A stretch of 64,000 nucleotides of DNA from Lanius collurio (GCA_020086605.1 JACBWW010000016.1:558001-622000), one strand, 5' to 3'; counted from the stretch's first letter, positions 23,048 through 35,324 are shown. Notes: generated by a model from the sequence alone, not told the origin. Numbers and translations: made by a program.

Positions 23048-26000
23048 TTGTTATGGGGATGGCTCTGTGCCAGTCCAGGATGGCCACGGGAGCTAGCGCT
23101 TTGTCTGGATCCTGGGGAAACCGAGGCAGGAGGCATTTCTTTGGTGGCAACATATGAAGTGTCAACTGAGAGATGATGTTTCTGCTGCCCTCAGTGGGAT
23201 ACCCAAGGAGATTTGGAGGCAGCCAGTATGAAATGAGTGAATGGAAATTGGTCCTGTCTGCTGTGCATGAGTTGTGGTTGTTGCAAAACTGAAATATTCA
23301 GATGTTGATTGTTTTCGTTCATGGATGTCTTGTGTTAAGCCAGATCAAGGCTGTTGTGAATGCCTGATGCTGCAAATGGTGATACTGAGAGCTGTGGTGT
23401 TTAGTGACATATTTATACTGCAGAAAGTCTTGCTTTTGTTTTGTTTGAGGATGTAGTGTAAGCAGCATCTTTTTAATCTATGTTCTCATTTATTTTGCTG
23501 CTCTGGAATGGGGTAAAGCAGAGGAAAGCTCCAGTTTTTGCTTTTACTTTTAACTATAAACTCATTCTCCAGTTTTCTGGTAGCATGTTCCCTGTAGCTG
23601 TGTCTCAAGAGCACTGGTTAGCACAACCCTCCCACGGTAAACCAGTCTGGACTCAGAATCCATATATAGCTCTTGGAGAGGCTTCTGTGATGCTGGCTGG
23701 TTTCTGTCCAGCTTTGGATGTGCTAGGCTCCCTGGGAAGCTGGGCTATTCCCTGTGCCTGAATATGGCATTGGTGCCTGCCCAAGTCTGAAGCCATTGGC
23801 CTTATATGCATAGAACAGGCAGCTTCTATATAAATGTTTTTATAAGGGCTATAAACCGCAGTGCTTTGGAGGGCGAGCCAAGCTCTGCACGCTGAGCTTG
23901 GAAGAAACTTCCCTGTGAGCATCTCATCCCAAGCTCCTTCTCCATCAGGCTTATTGTGATGGCATGTGCAAACTGGAGGGTTTCCTGCACCAGGACTGGG
24001 ATGGGAGGAGCAGGAAGAGGAGGGGATAGGGAGTCAGGGGCAAGGCTTGCCCTGCTCCTGCTGGATGCTACTGGCATAGGAAGCTGCCCTGAAGGAGCTG
24101 GGTTGTGAAACCAGACACCTCTGCTGGAAAGTTTGTGGGTGTCTGTGTGTGCACATGCCCACGGCGCCCCCCAAAGGCATCAGTTTGCTCAGTAAGTGAC
24201 CTTCTCCCAGGTCACTGCCTGCCAGGGTCACTTGGCTGCTCAGCTGCATATCAGGGATGCTTTTCCCTGCTGCTGAAAGAGCAAGGGAGAGATCCTGCTG
24301 GAGGAGGGGAGGGCTGGCATCCCCCATGGGCTGGCTGTGTCTGGATCTGGTCCAGAGGTGGTGTGAGAAGAGCTGGGGAAGGGGGGGGGGGGCTGTTCAG
24401 CGATTGGACTGGTCAGCGCAGCATTTCATGCGTCTGAGTGGCCCCTAGGGCTGCCCATGCCTCAGTTTCCCCAAATGTAAAGCAAATAATCTTGCAAGCC
24501 AACTCACTTCTTTCTGTTGGTGCAAAAAACCATTGAGACTTGGTCACAAAGTTACAAGGGGTCCTGTGTAACGTGTAAGCCATGAGTGATGGTATAAATA
24601 GAAAGCCTAGTTGCCAAGGCTGACTTTTTCCTCATGGGGATGCAAAGCTACTGCTGGAGCAGGTCTCCCTGCAGGAGGCAGTCCGACCCATCTGTGTTTA
24701 ATGGGGACCACACAACATGGCAGCTGGCCCTGGGCCCAGAGATAGTCTTGTAACTTAATAGCACCCTGCAGAGTCCAACAGTGCTGTAAAGGGGGTACAG
24801 ATTTTTTAAAAGGTATTTAGAAGCCCGGGGCTACAGAGAGGGGTCCTATAGACTGTTTAAAAGCTGCATGCTGTCCATCTTGGTTGTCTGTCCTTATATA
24901 TTCGTGAGCCACTGGGATCATGTTCCTCCAGTGAGTGCCTGGCTTGAGACCGCAGGGGTAACAGGTGCTGTCCTCTGCTGGAGCCTTGCCTCCAAGCAGG
25001 GATGACTCAGCCCCAAAAGGTCTGTAAAATGAGTCTAAGTGATTTGGGAGCTTGTTATCTAGGGTTTCCAGCAGGACAGGCACTTGTCTTAAGGGCTCCA
25101 GATTGGATGATTTTGTGTAAGATGTGTAAGGGTCTTCACCCCAGACAAGGGGCCTCCACAGCAGGCATACCATTTGTGATCTTGGAAAAATGGGGCAATC
25201 CAGGGGGGACATTGCTCAAGGCCATGCATTTCTCATTTTTGGTAAAGCAGAGTAGGGGGACAAGCCTTGCTTGGCACAGGGTTCTGTGGAGAGGGTTTGG
25301 TAGTGAAGTGTGCTTGGGGTGTGGAGGGGAGCTGTCTCTGCCTGGTGGCCCAGCACAGCTGCTGCAGGCCATGTCCCCTGAGTGTGGAGGGGTTGGCTCT
25401 TGGGAGGAGCTGAAAGGAGATGTGCCCAGCCTGCTAGGTGGATGTGTGGAGTGCTGGGAGCTGCAGGGACATCCATCACTCTGCCCAGCTGGCTGCTGGA
25501 GAGGTGTCAGAAGGCAACGGCTTTCTGTTGCCACTGACCTGGTCTGGGGTTGAACTTCTGACCTTGAGATAAAAGCTTTTCCCCTCCCTCTCTGGCTCCT
25601 GTGCCCTTTTCCTCAAATTGCCCAGGCTTTCCAACCCGCATCCAACTAGGTTTACAATGGAAAAAGATCACTTACTGTGCTGCTGCCCTTCTGCATCCCA
25701 TTTCCCCTGGTACCTTCACTATGAGACCATCTGGCTCTACCAAAAGCCTACCTGCCTCCTGGTTTCCTTCCTCATCCTCTGCTTGCCGCAGCTTTAGCAC
25801 TCATTCCACAGAAGCTTGACAGTAGATGTGATGTGCCAAGGTGAAGAGACAGGGCTGATGGTCCTTTGGCTATGGTTGGAGCTATTGGAGAGCACTGATG
25901 GATGACGTAGTTTCATGCTGCAGAGGCAACTTCATGAAATCTGTAGAGATTTTGGCTTTCATTGGGTTCTCAGAGCCCACAGAGCTGAACACACTTAGGC

Positions 26001-26080
26001 ATGAAGGTGGGAGAGGTCTCCCTGTGCTTACCCTCCTTCTCCATTCTGCAGGAGGAAGAGATGAGCTGGGGAGTGAGAAA
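23048..26080. other. No gene seen; one 12-G run
   Basis: Long G+T-rich region without recognisable genes. A run of twelve G lies at 24381-24392. A small AT patch at 23795-23860 contains TATATAAATGTTTTTATAAGG. The frames here (for example plus 25002-25553, 183 codons) overlap frames on the other strand and match nothing known. Confidence 0.5.
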
Positions 26081-26084
26081 CAAG

Positions 26085-26345
26085 GTCCATGTAAATGTGC
26101 ATTATGTCTGCTGCTAATTTTGTGATTGGAAATGTAGCAACAAAGGAAGGTGGTGCAGCATGAGGATAGTTTAACCTTGATAAAACAGTTATTTCACCAA
26201 GGATGATGTTCTCCCATATATCTTCATCCATCAAGGCCCCGCTGAAATATGCTGATGAAGCCTGTGGATAGGAGTACAGCGCAGTTAAATGGGGCGTTGC
26301 AAACACTCTCTGTACCCCCGTGACAAGGTGGCGTTACTTACTGTC
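26085..26345. promoter_or_regulatory. Candidate conserved noncoding block
   Basis: AT-rich block with GCTAATTTTGTGATTGG near 26112-26128, TTTAACCTTGATAAAACAG near 26170-26188 and ATATATCTTCATCCATCAAGG near 26216-26236. Several CpGs sit at the right end. No coding frame recognised. It differs clearly from its G+T-rich flanks. Confidence 0.4.
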
Positions 26346-28030
26346 CAAATGTAGTGCTGGGAACAGCATGATCCGCTGCCTTTTGCTCCGTGGGCTGGGG
26401 TAGGATGAAGCCAGGGCTGTGTCCTCTCTGTGGAGAGTCAGAGATGGCAGTGGCACCTCAGCACATTGCTTAATTTCCTCCTTTTCTCTAGTGCCATGGA
26501 GAGTCAGGAGCACAGAAGGAGTAAACAAACTCAGCTTCACTGTAAAAATGCCTTCCCCTTCCTAGCAGAGGGAGATATTCAGTCATGAGGAGTACCAGGT
26601 GTGCAGGTAAGGCAGGCAACGGTTCTGTTGGCTTCAGTTGAGCAGTAACTAGTGGGTCTGGTCTGCAGGGGAGTCAGGAAATCCCAGGGCTTTGCTGTTT
26701 GTTCAGCTACCATGCGTTTCGCCTGCGCGTGCTGTGTCGGAGGAGCAGCAATTAAGCTTTATTTATATGGGGTTTCCCAGCTTGCCGGGTGGGAAGTGGT
26801 GGTACGTGGGTGTGTGTGCTGTGTGTGAACTTCTCCTCAAGTTTGGGGATTAGCAGCATGGGCCAAGTGCCACAGTCTTTTTTGGTCAGGTATCTGGGGG
26901 TGGTTTGCTGGCTGTGTGTGAGTGTAAATGTCGATAGGCCAGTGGTAAACTGAGCCCTGTAATCCAAACCACTGCTGTGCCCAATCCCTCTGGGACTATG
27001 GCCATGGACATGGCCCCAGCACTTCCAGCTTGAGTTTCAGCAGTGGTGTCCTCATGTCTGAGCTGGGCTGTGCCAATGCTAGAGTGAGCTTGGATCTCCT
27101 CACCTTGGGAAGCAGCAAGGTGGAGCTGGCTGGAAGAGCTGCTCCATTCCTGCCATGCTGCAGAGAAATAATCTGGTGCTGCTGGTGATGTGGGTCCATC
27201 TTGACACCGGGAGGAACTGAAGGTTCAGTGTCCTCTCTGAGTGCAGACATAGCTCATCTCCAGCCAACTTCTTTTGCAACTGGGTTTTATCTTCCTAGGT
27301 TGTACTTTCAGGAGCTGGCAGGGTGTGAGTGCTACCTCCAGGCCTCCTCCCAGACTTGAGCTTGCAAGAAGGTAAAGCTATGTGCAATGCTTCTGCAGTC
27401 ATCAGGGCTCTGACACTGCTCCAGACCTCTCCTCCATAAATAACCCAGACAGGCAGAAGCCTCCCTGCAGACCAGACGTGTGGTGAAGGCTGGAGAGCTT
27501 GCTCTGGACATGGAGAAGGGACATCTCCATCCAGGACATCACAAGGCTGGCAAAACCTGCTGTGAGAGGGCAGAAACCCTGAGCAGAGCTGCAACCTCCA
27601 CTGAGGCAGAGACCAGGACACTATGATTTCATGCCATCAGAGTTCCCTCCATCTTTGATCTTTTGGGCATCCCGGTTTCCCTGCTCTGTGCCAGCCTTGA
27701 ACTATTCTTTGGGCTCTCAGTTGTTATTCAGGGTGCTACTCAACTGCACTGAGACCATCATCAATCTGACTACCTCCAGGTACAGGCAACAACATAGACA
27801 CAGCAAAGACTTTCAGCACACAAGGTCTTTATCCCACCAGCAAACTCACTGCTTATTGGTAGCTCAGACTTTGTGATGGCCTCCCTCCTCCTCAGACATC
27901 TCGTGGGACACCTTGTGAGCTGGGAATTGGATTGATGTGCTGGTCAGCTCTAAGCAAGGCTGTTTCTTCCCCTCCTCAGCCTCTTGTGTTCCCATTCTCC
28001 TATTGCTGCTTCCACTCCTGATGCTTTAGG
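26346..28030. other. No gene seen; small CpG patch
   Basis: No domain or repeat recognised. At 26705-26765 a short patch with four CpGs (ccatgcgtttcgcctgcgcg) runs into CAATTAAGCTTTATTTATATGG, which may be a small regulatory piece. Confidence 0.45.
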
Positions 28031-28034
28031 GAGC

Positions 28035-28140
28035 ATTTTGGGGGAAAAAAAAAGTTGACAAAAGAAATGAATTATGCATAAGGAATTAATTTCCTTGATG
28101 AATAGGGACTTACAAACTCAATTGCCATTTGCTTTCAAGG
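28035..28140. promoter_or_regulatory. Candidate POU/homeodomain site cluster
   Basis: Compact AT-rich island. TTATGCATAA at 28072-28081 is a perfect 10-base palindrome made of two overlapping POU-type half sites. GGAATTAATTTCC follows at 28082-28094. Right flank CAATTGCCATTTGC near 28120-28133 is also AT-rich. Regulatory role is inferred. Confidence 0.4.
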
Positions 28141-29600
28141 AATGCTTGGGGGAGCTGGGGGGAGGGAACAAAAGCAGAGGATAGAGCAGTGGCTGAGCCT
28201 GGAAGTGTTCCTGGCCTTTAAGTGGACTTTGGGAAACAGCCTTGGGTCATTTAAACCATATGATGAGTCTTGTATTCCCATCAGCGTGGGGGGTTCTTTG
28301 CTGGGGTGAAAATCAGGGTGGCAAAGATGCAGCAAATCTAGCAGTGCATCTGTTGGTGAGTGCCATTTTTGGTGTGGAATAGAAGGAGAAGAGGGACAGA
28401 TGAGGATTTGGATATTTTAATAGATGGGGAAACTGAGTCGGGTGTTCAGATTGGGTACAGTCCAACAGCCATTACAGGAGTAGTACTCAGTAGTACTCAG
28501 TGCTCCTGTTTTCCAGAATTTTGCTTTTTTCCCCTCATCTGCTCTTCCCTCCCACATGCTGCTGTGTCCTGGGAGCAGAGCCAACAACTGGGAGCACTAA
28601 AAGCAGTGGAGTGAAAATGCTGTAAAAGAGCCTTCTGGAAACTTTGCCCAGCCAGAAAAACTTGCCCCCAAACCCAAGCAGAAAATTCAGATTCCTGATG
28701 GGAAAAGAGCATCTGTCAACCCAAGTGATCTGCTGGGCATCAAGCTCTTGTGCTGTGTTTGTGTCCATGGGAAGCGTAGAGGGATGGGGCAGGTCAGTGT
28801 TTTGGAGGAGGGGAAACCCTTGTGTTGCTCTGGGGCTGAGAAGTATTTCACCTTGCAGAGCATCAGGGGCATTGCAGGAAAGTCTGGCCTGGCTGTTGTG
28901 CTGGCTGATGGATTGGAGAAGTGGTGGGCAGAGCGAGGCACCAAGAGGAGCTGTGCTGGGCTGTGAGCTAGAGAGATACTTCTTCTAGATCCTGAAGCTT
29001 TCTGGCCCTTTGCAACTTGTATATTGCCCCTCAGACATTATAGTCTCGGTAGGAATACTGTACCTGAGTACTCATGGACTTGGGATAAGGGTTTGCAAGT
29101 GAGCAAAGTAAGGTGCTGCTGGCTGCCTGCATATTGCCAGAATCAAAGAGGACGGTGAGTGTTGGCAGAAGCTGTGCCAGAGCCATGGATTCCTGTAGCC
29201 AGGAATACCGTCTGTGCCTGCACACCAACACTGTGATGCAGTGGAGCTTGCTCCTCTCCCCCTTGCTTGCTAGTGTGATGAGTCTGGGGGATTGGTGCAA
29301 TACTTGTGTCATCCTGCTCCCCACTCCTCTGTGCTGTTTGAAGGAGAGAGATGTAGCCCAGGCATAGATGGCATCCCCAGAACCCCCACTCAGGGACCAG
29401 CTGCATGGAGTATGGGATCTTTCATTGCAGCTGGGAGAAGGTGGCACAGGTTCCTCCTGCTGCGTAATGGGAATGAAGGAGTGCAGCTGCCTGGGGAAAG
29501 GTGTTTGATCATGGGAAGGGTGGCTTAATTGCTGCTTTTCTTTTCCATCCCCTTCTCCGACACCCTCCCCTTTCCCAAGCTGAGGGCAGAGACGATCTGT
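28141..29600. other. No gene seen
   Basis: Featureless apart from a tandem pair of tagtactcag units at 28481-28500. Open frames on both strands lack recognisable domains. Confidence 0.5.
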
Positions 29601-29604
29601 GGGC

Positions 29605-29870
29605 AGGGGGCTTTGGAAACTGTCGCTTTGCATTGTGCAGCTGGGGAAAGGTCTCTACCTGCCTTATTTTGTCCCTTTTGCTGTCAGTGCTGACAGTGCT
29701 CATGTTTATTTCATCCTGCGTGGCGGCTGTCTCGTTTCCCTATCCTCCAATGTCATTAGCGCGCCGAGAGCGGGCCCTGCAGTGCTCAGCCTAATGAATT
29801 CCGCTGTGGCTCCTCTCTCCCCACCTCGTTACCAAAGCTCAAGGTGTCAAATTAAACCTGGCCAGGGAAA
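29605..29870. promoter_or_regulatory. Candidate conserved noncoding block with paired MEIS/TGIF sites
   Basis: An inverted pair CTGTCAG-TG-CTGACAG at 29681-29696 presents two TGACAG cores, the site bound by MEIS/PREP/TGIF TALE homeodomain proteins. A CpG-bearing homeodomain-like stretch follows, with CATTAGCGCGCCGAGAGCGG near 29753-29772 and CCTAATGAATTCCGC near 29790-29804. No coding frame recognised. Enhancer function is an inference. Confidence 0.45.
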
Positions 29871-30099
29871 GGAGAGAGAGAACAAGGAGGAGGGAAAGGG
29901 GGAGGGTGTGTGTTGTAGGGGTTCCTTTGATTCCAGGGTTTCCCCTTTTTCCAGCTATTTTTCATTTTAGGATGGTTCCCTTGCAGCTAGGGTTTCTCTT
30001 AGAGGCTGGATGTGTCATCACACTAGAGGTGGTGACTTTGTCCTTGGTCCTCTTCTGTGAGAGTGGGAGAAGGGATGGCCTCCTCTGCAGAGTACATCT

Positions 30100-30205
30100 T
30101 GGCTTTGAGCAACCTGGTCTAGTGGAATGTGTCCCTGCCCATGGCAGAGGCTTGGAACCAGATGATCTTTAAGGTCCCTTCCAACCAAAACCATTCTAGG
30201 ATTCC
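30100..30205 (+). mobile_element. CR1 LINE 3'-end fragment
   Basis: The stretch from tttgagcaacctggtctagt (30104) through the ATGATCTTTAAGGTCCCTTCC segment (about 30161-30181) to CCATTCTAGGATTC (30191-30204) follows the 3' end of avian CR1 elements almost word for word, in the sense orientation. Only about 100 bases remain, as is usual because CR1 copies are 5'-truncated by incomplete reverse transcription. The element is dead. No target-site duplication was identified. Confidence 0.88.
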
Positions 30206-30654
30206 TCAGCCCCTGTTCTGTCTCGTCTGCAGAGGAGACAGCAATGAGTGTCAGAGTGCTGTTTTAAAAGCCAAGTGGCTGTTTCTCAGCTCCTTCTCTA
30301 CCTCCTGGGTTGTACCCTCAAGCTGGGATGAGTTTTGCAAGTGGTTTTAAATGAAAGCTGCCATCCCCTATTCTGAGAGCTGGTGAATTTGAAGTGAGCT
30401 GCTGTCTGCCTTGAGAGTAGGGGTACTAAAAGCCACACTGAGCTCTGAGGCCACACTCTGCTGGGCTGTGTTTCACTTTTCTTTAGTACTACTCATTCCT
30501 GGTTTGCTCAGCCCCTGGCACAGAAAGCTTGGGGATTCCCTGCCCCCCCTAACCGGTGAGTCCAGCCCTTTGGAGGTGGCTGGACTGTGGAAGACACCTG
30601 GAGTGATGGCAGTCTGTCCCCAGCACCCTCCTGACCCATCCATCTTGGCTCTCA
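30206..30654. other. No gene seen
   Basis: Plain sequence between the CR1 fragment and the next AT-rich block. Confidence 0.5.
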
Positions 30655-30775
30655 TTGATGTAAAATAGTTTTGTAATATAATTATCTCCTTGTGGATGGG
30701 CTTTTTTATGTTGGCTCATTCAGCTGTGGGGAGCATATTAATATGGGATTAGTGCATTGGTGGAGCATTGTGTCA
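30655..30775. promoter_or_regulatory. AT-rich candidate regulatory block
   Basis: AT-rich island with TTTTGTAATATAATTATC near 30669-30686 and GCATATTAATATGGGATTAG near 30732-30751. The latter joins an ATATTAATAT palindrome (30734-30743) to a GGATTA OTX/PITX-type core. Flanks are GC-rich. Inferred function. Confidence 0.35.
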
Positions 30776-33700
30776 GCAGGGGGCAGGGAGGGACAGCCCT
30801 CTCCACTGTGACTGTTCCTGGTGTCCCTGTGAATTGGAGTGAGCACAGACTGTGCTGAGTGTGGTATCTCCTGGGGACAGAGGAGCAGAGCAAGAGGGGG
30901 ACAGGGTCTTTCTAGGATGTTGGGAAGCTGGGCCCCTTTTGCCACTCAGGTTTGGCATCTCAGGGCCACTGGTGAATGCTACTGGGAGGATTTGGCTTGG
31001 AAAACAGCAGCTTGGGTGACAAAGTGGCCCTGGAATCTCTCCAGTGACCTCGTGTCCTGGTGCCCTTGCTGGGTGTGAAGCTGTAATAGTCTGTGGCATT
31101 TGATTTTGCTTTGCTTTGTTTGCTGGAAGGGGAGCACATGGTAATAGGGGACAACAGGTTTGTCCCTCTGCATGGCACTGTCACTGCCTGCCTGGGGAAC
31201 CTAGATCTTGGTCCCCCTGCCTGGGGAACAGAGGAGGAACCCTAGACCTGCTCCACTGCCTACAGCAGCAAATTTTGGGTGAAAGAAATGAAAGGGAGAA
31301 GGCTCACAATAGGGAGAAGGCAGAAGTACCTGTTTGTCCTCACAACTTGCTGGACACATGGGACTGTTTGAACTGACAGGCTCAGGACCCATGGCCTGGA
31401 GCTGTGGCTTGTGACAGTGGCTTTTAACCCTGTGCTGGTGTCCAGGATGCAGCTGGGTGCACTGGGAGGTGAAGAGCAATTTCACGTGCAATTGGAACTG
31501 CTAAGGGAGAGTGGAGGGAGGCCCGATTTAATCACCTTGGCTGGCCCTGGGCCAAGACCACCAAGGTTCAAATGCTTCTCCATCACGGGTGATGCTGGGG
31601 GAGTATTAATTGGCATAATTTGTCGACTGTCTGGTGCCTCTTGATGTGTTGTCCTCGCAGTGTCTGGGTGCTCCAGACTAGGGGGATAGCTTGGGGAGCT
31701 TTGAGGCTGTTTCTGAAAGCGGGTGAAAGCCAGTGGCCTGGGCAGCTCCTGAGGCCACCATGTGGTGCTTGGGCGTGAATGGAAGGTTCTCCAAAGCTGC
31801 CTGCCTGCCTGCTGCAGGAGGGCATTCTGTGTCTCCTGGTGCACTGGGCACTTCTTCAGCAGTGCAGGAGCTTTATGGGTCTTTCAAGCCCAGCTCAGAC
31901 ACTCCGCATGCCTGCTTCTTGAGAAGGATTTGGACCAAAGATGCTGTGGACGCTGGACAAGCCCCTCTGGCAGCACCTGGCTTGCCAGCTGCCATGTTTA
32001 GTTAACATGGGCCTTGGCGGGTCCATGGACTGGTATGACACTGAAGATCTGAAGAGGAGTGATGTGAAAACTTGCAGAAGGGGCTGTCTGAGATAAAGCA
32101 GAAATGTTTTCCCTGCACTATCCTAAGAAAAGGCAAGAGAAAATAAAAGCAAGCACTGTCTGATATGCCTCTCTGGTTAAAGCCTCAGCCACCCTCTTTT
32201 ACTGTGCAGCCAAAAGGGGTAAGTGTGGCCTAAACTGGACTCTCAGCATGAGTATCAGCCTGCTATGTGGAGGTACTGCTGTTTTTCCTGGCCACAGGAG
32301 ACACTGAAATGCAGCCAAGTCATCTTGATTTGAGTAGTTCATGTTATGTCCTCTCAGCTGGCTGGTAATGGTGTGACTGTCTCCTCCTCCTTTGAAGACC
32401 TGGGAGAGTGAAGGCTCATGTGATCTGAACAGTATAATTTTCTCTGAAAGTGTGAAGGTGTTGCATGGCAGATGCCTGTGTGATGTAGGTATCTTGGGAT
32501 GGCTGTGCTGTGCCAAGCTGAAGGTGGACCTAGCTGTGCCAAAGCCTGGTGGCAGCTGCTGGGGGAAGGACCATAAAAAGACAGAGCCAGAGTGAAGTGT
32601 CCCCCCCAAATCCCAGCAGCGAGCAGCAAAGTATTTGGTGATGCTCAGCACAAATTCCTTCACCCAGCTGGGTGGCTTTTGTTTTGCTCTGTGTGTTAAA
32701 GCTTCTTGTGTGGCTGGAGACAGGTCCCCCTGCACCGTGCCTCAGTTTCCCCATCTAGGCAGGGTGGGCTGATACGGGTTTGCTTCTGCTCTGGAGTGCA
32801 GTGGAGACAAGTTCAGTCAAGCACTTCGAAGTCCTCTGATGAAAAGCACTGGAGAAGGACAGAGGCTTATTAATTGTTGAGAATTATCTGTCAGTCTCAC
32901 GTGAGGAACTGCTGACTGAATTTCTGCTGTCTGCTCTTCCTAGGAGAAGGTAATGACAGTAGTGAGACAATGAGAGTGGGGCTGTCATTCTCACGGAAAT
33001 CAATCCTGAAGGGTGAAAACTTCCAGATTTCTGGGAGTAGTATGTCCAGGTTGTGAAGGGAGACATGGTTCTGCCCTGGCACATCACTGTGAAGATTTGG
33101 CCAGCATTTTCTTTCAGGTGCCAGTGGAGCCATGAAGACACAGGTACTGTTTGGCTACTGGTGGCCTTCCTCTTCTGGGATGGAGCTGCTGCCTGGGTTT
33201 TGGGTGCTTGACATTCGTGTTGATACCAGCCCATGGGAGACTTAGACACAGATCTGTTGGCAATAACAGGGAGTTGTCATTGTGTGTGTAGAATGGATGG
33301 CTCTTTGGAGGGGTGGGTTTGGGCTTGACTCAGTGACCTGATAAGCCTCTCCAGAATAGTAAAGCACAGCTTTCTCTGCAGCTATGGGACCTGTGCGGGA
33401 GCAGTGATGAACCTCTTGGCTGTCTCACACTCTGATTGGATTCACACATGTTTCAGAATCCACAGTGCTGCTGGACAGGCAGTTGGGGTGGGAGCTGCAG
33501 GTGCTGTGTCCATGTGGGTGATGCTGCCCAAAGAGCCTGTCCCTTACACCTTGGGGAAGGAGGCGCAGACTCTTCTTGGCGAGCCATGGAGGAGGTTACT
33601 AAAGGACAGAAAGCCCTCTTCCCTTAAGCCAGCTCATCGTCACCTCTGTGCTTTCACCCTATTGAAAGGCTGTAGCATCGGCTTGACTTGCAGGATCTGA

Positions 33701-34250
33701 CTGTTCTGATGGGCTGGGTTGTCTTCCTCAGCCCAGAGGGAATTTGGAGCTGGGAACTTGACTGTTGCAGATGATGTATCCCATAGTTTGGAAGCAGGGA
33801 GATCTCCATGCTCAAAAGTTGAGGCAGACAGGGAAGAGCAGAAGTACACCCTGGTGACAGATCTTTGTGGGACAGCACAGCCCCCTGACAGTGAAGGCCT
33901 TGGAGAACTAGCTGACCTCAAACATTGTGTGTGGGTGAGTGCTGATGCTGTGATCAGAGCCTGGGCTGTCCCCCTGGTTCTGCTGAAGCACCAACTTCCT
34001 CCCTGGTTGTGCCAATGTGCATTCCTGTCCACCCACTCCAGCCAGGCTCAAGGGCGCTCTTCTGCTGTGGATTGGGATCTCCCAAACCTGTCTCCTCCTT
34101 GGGATCAGTCACCTTTCCCCAGCCCTGTCTTGTGCACTCACACCCCTGCCATAACCCTGAACATCTTTCTCATGGATGAATTTGGCAGTGCCAGGCCCAG
34201 CTTTCTTGCCAGTGTGGCAGCAGACACTGCTCTCAGCTTGTTAGACTGAA
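30776..34250. other. No recognised gene; one weak candidate exon
   Basis: Long G+T-rich region. A repeated cctgcctggggaac occurs at 31187-31200 and 31216-31229. A small AT patch with GTATTAATTGGCATAATTTG lies near 31602-31621. An interval with splice-like ends lies at 33732-33934. No domain recognised in any frame. Confidence 0.45.
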
Positions 34251-34254
34251 AGAA

Positions 34255-34800
34255 TGTGCCGTTTTAATTAATGATATGTAAATATCCTTGAATGGGCCGC
34301 ATTTGCATATTAAGAGAGATTTGCGGAATCTGCGGAGTAATATATTTTAATTAAGGATTAATTAAAAATAATGGGAATTTCATTTCGCCTGGCAGAATCC
34401 GTTTAGATCTTCGCACACGTCTGCTCGGGAGCCCGGTCGGAGTGCGCTGCCGGTGCTGCGGTCCGCAGCTGGGGCTGGCTGCCGGTGCTGTGCTGCTCCT
34501 CGCCAGGCCCTGGCACCGCCGGCAGAGCCAATGGCCGGTCCCTTCGGCCGCACAGCCGGCCTGTGGCTTTTTGGGCTGTTTTTTGATATTCTTTATGGCA
34601 AAATAAGCAAATGGCTGTGAGACACGGAACACTAGTTGTGTTGGCAATTATGTTAATAGCATGCTATTAGGCTATGATTCTATATGAGCAATTGGGGAGA
34701 AGAAATGCCTTACTGAGAGAGAATGATACAACAGACGTCTGTCTTATTGATATAGCTCCAAAGGAGCTTTCTGCGTAATTACACTCGGCCACTTTTCGGA
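34255..34800. promoter_or_regulatory. Strongest candidate conserved noncoding element
   Basis: A long, unusual block. It starts with GTTTTAATTAATGATATG near 34261-34278. It carries a perfect octamer, ATTTGCAT, at 34301-34308 (POU factors) and the inverted-repeat homeodomain element TAATTAAGGATTAATTA at 34348-34364, which also holds a GGATTA OTX/PITX core. A CpG-rich middle follows (34395-34560), and then another AT-rich part with TTATGTTAATAGCATGCTATTAGG near 34648-34671. The alternation of AT-rich and CpG-keeping DNA is unlike neutral intron. No coding frame is convincing. Confidence 0.6.
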
Positions 34801-35265
34801 GGTAGGAGAGAGGCTGTGGCCACAGGGTGGAGGGGAGAGTGGCCCCCTGCATGTGCCTGCATCTGAGGCAGAGATGCATTGGGATGCCCTCATGATGCTT
34901 CCAGGAGGGATTTGTAACCCAGCTGCAGTGGGCTGGGTGTCCAAGTGTCCAGTGGGCTGCTTGGCATTTTTCTCTGGATGGTCTTGCAGAAAGGATTTGT
35001 CCTGCATCAATGGCTAAAGGGTCACTGGAGAGCTCTGGGGACCTTGGCTGAACCCTGCGGCTTGGTTGCTTGAACCATGGTGATGGAAAACATCAGTGAG
35101 AAACCTTGTGGTTTCTTTGGGAAAGATGGCCACCAAGCCAGGCAGATATACAGGTGGCTTTGGTGGGACTGTCAAGGAGCGGGGCGGCTCTCGTGGGCTT
35201 AAGGTGGGTGGAGAGAAGCAGGGGAGGGCCAGGGTGCTGCTCCCTCCATCCTGCCTGCCTTTTCC
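34801..35265. other. No gene seen
   Basis: GC-rich spacer without recognised features. Confidence 0.5.
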
Positions 35266-35268
35266 CAG

Positions 35269-35320
35269 CGCTAAGCCAGCTGCAGCATATCGAATGCAAA
35301 TGGAGAAAATGCAGTTTGTG
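35269..35320 (+). other. Candidate 52-base exon
   Basis: A strong pyrimidine tract (about 35239-35266) and CAG acceptor (AG at 35267-35268) are followed by 52 bases and then the consensus donor GTAAGT at 35321-35326. The frame that enters with one spare base reads 17 codons, AKPAAAYRMQMEKMQFV, without a stop. It abuts a candidate conserved block on its right. The peptide is not recognised. The piece could be a noncoding-RNA exon or chance. Confidence 0.2.
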
Positions 35321-35324
35321 GTAA

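Noticed and set aside
34395..34570. Possible CpG island promoter
   Set aside because: CpGs are above local background but the stretch is short (under 200 bases) and lies inside an AT-rich block. No TATA box or initiator arrangement is convincing.
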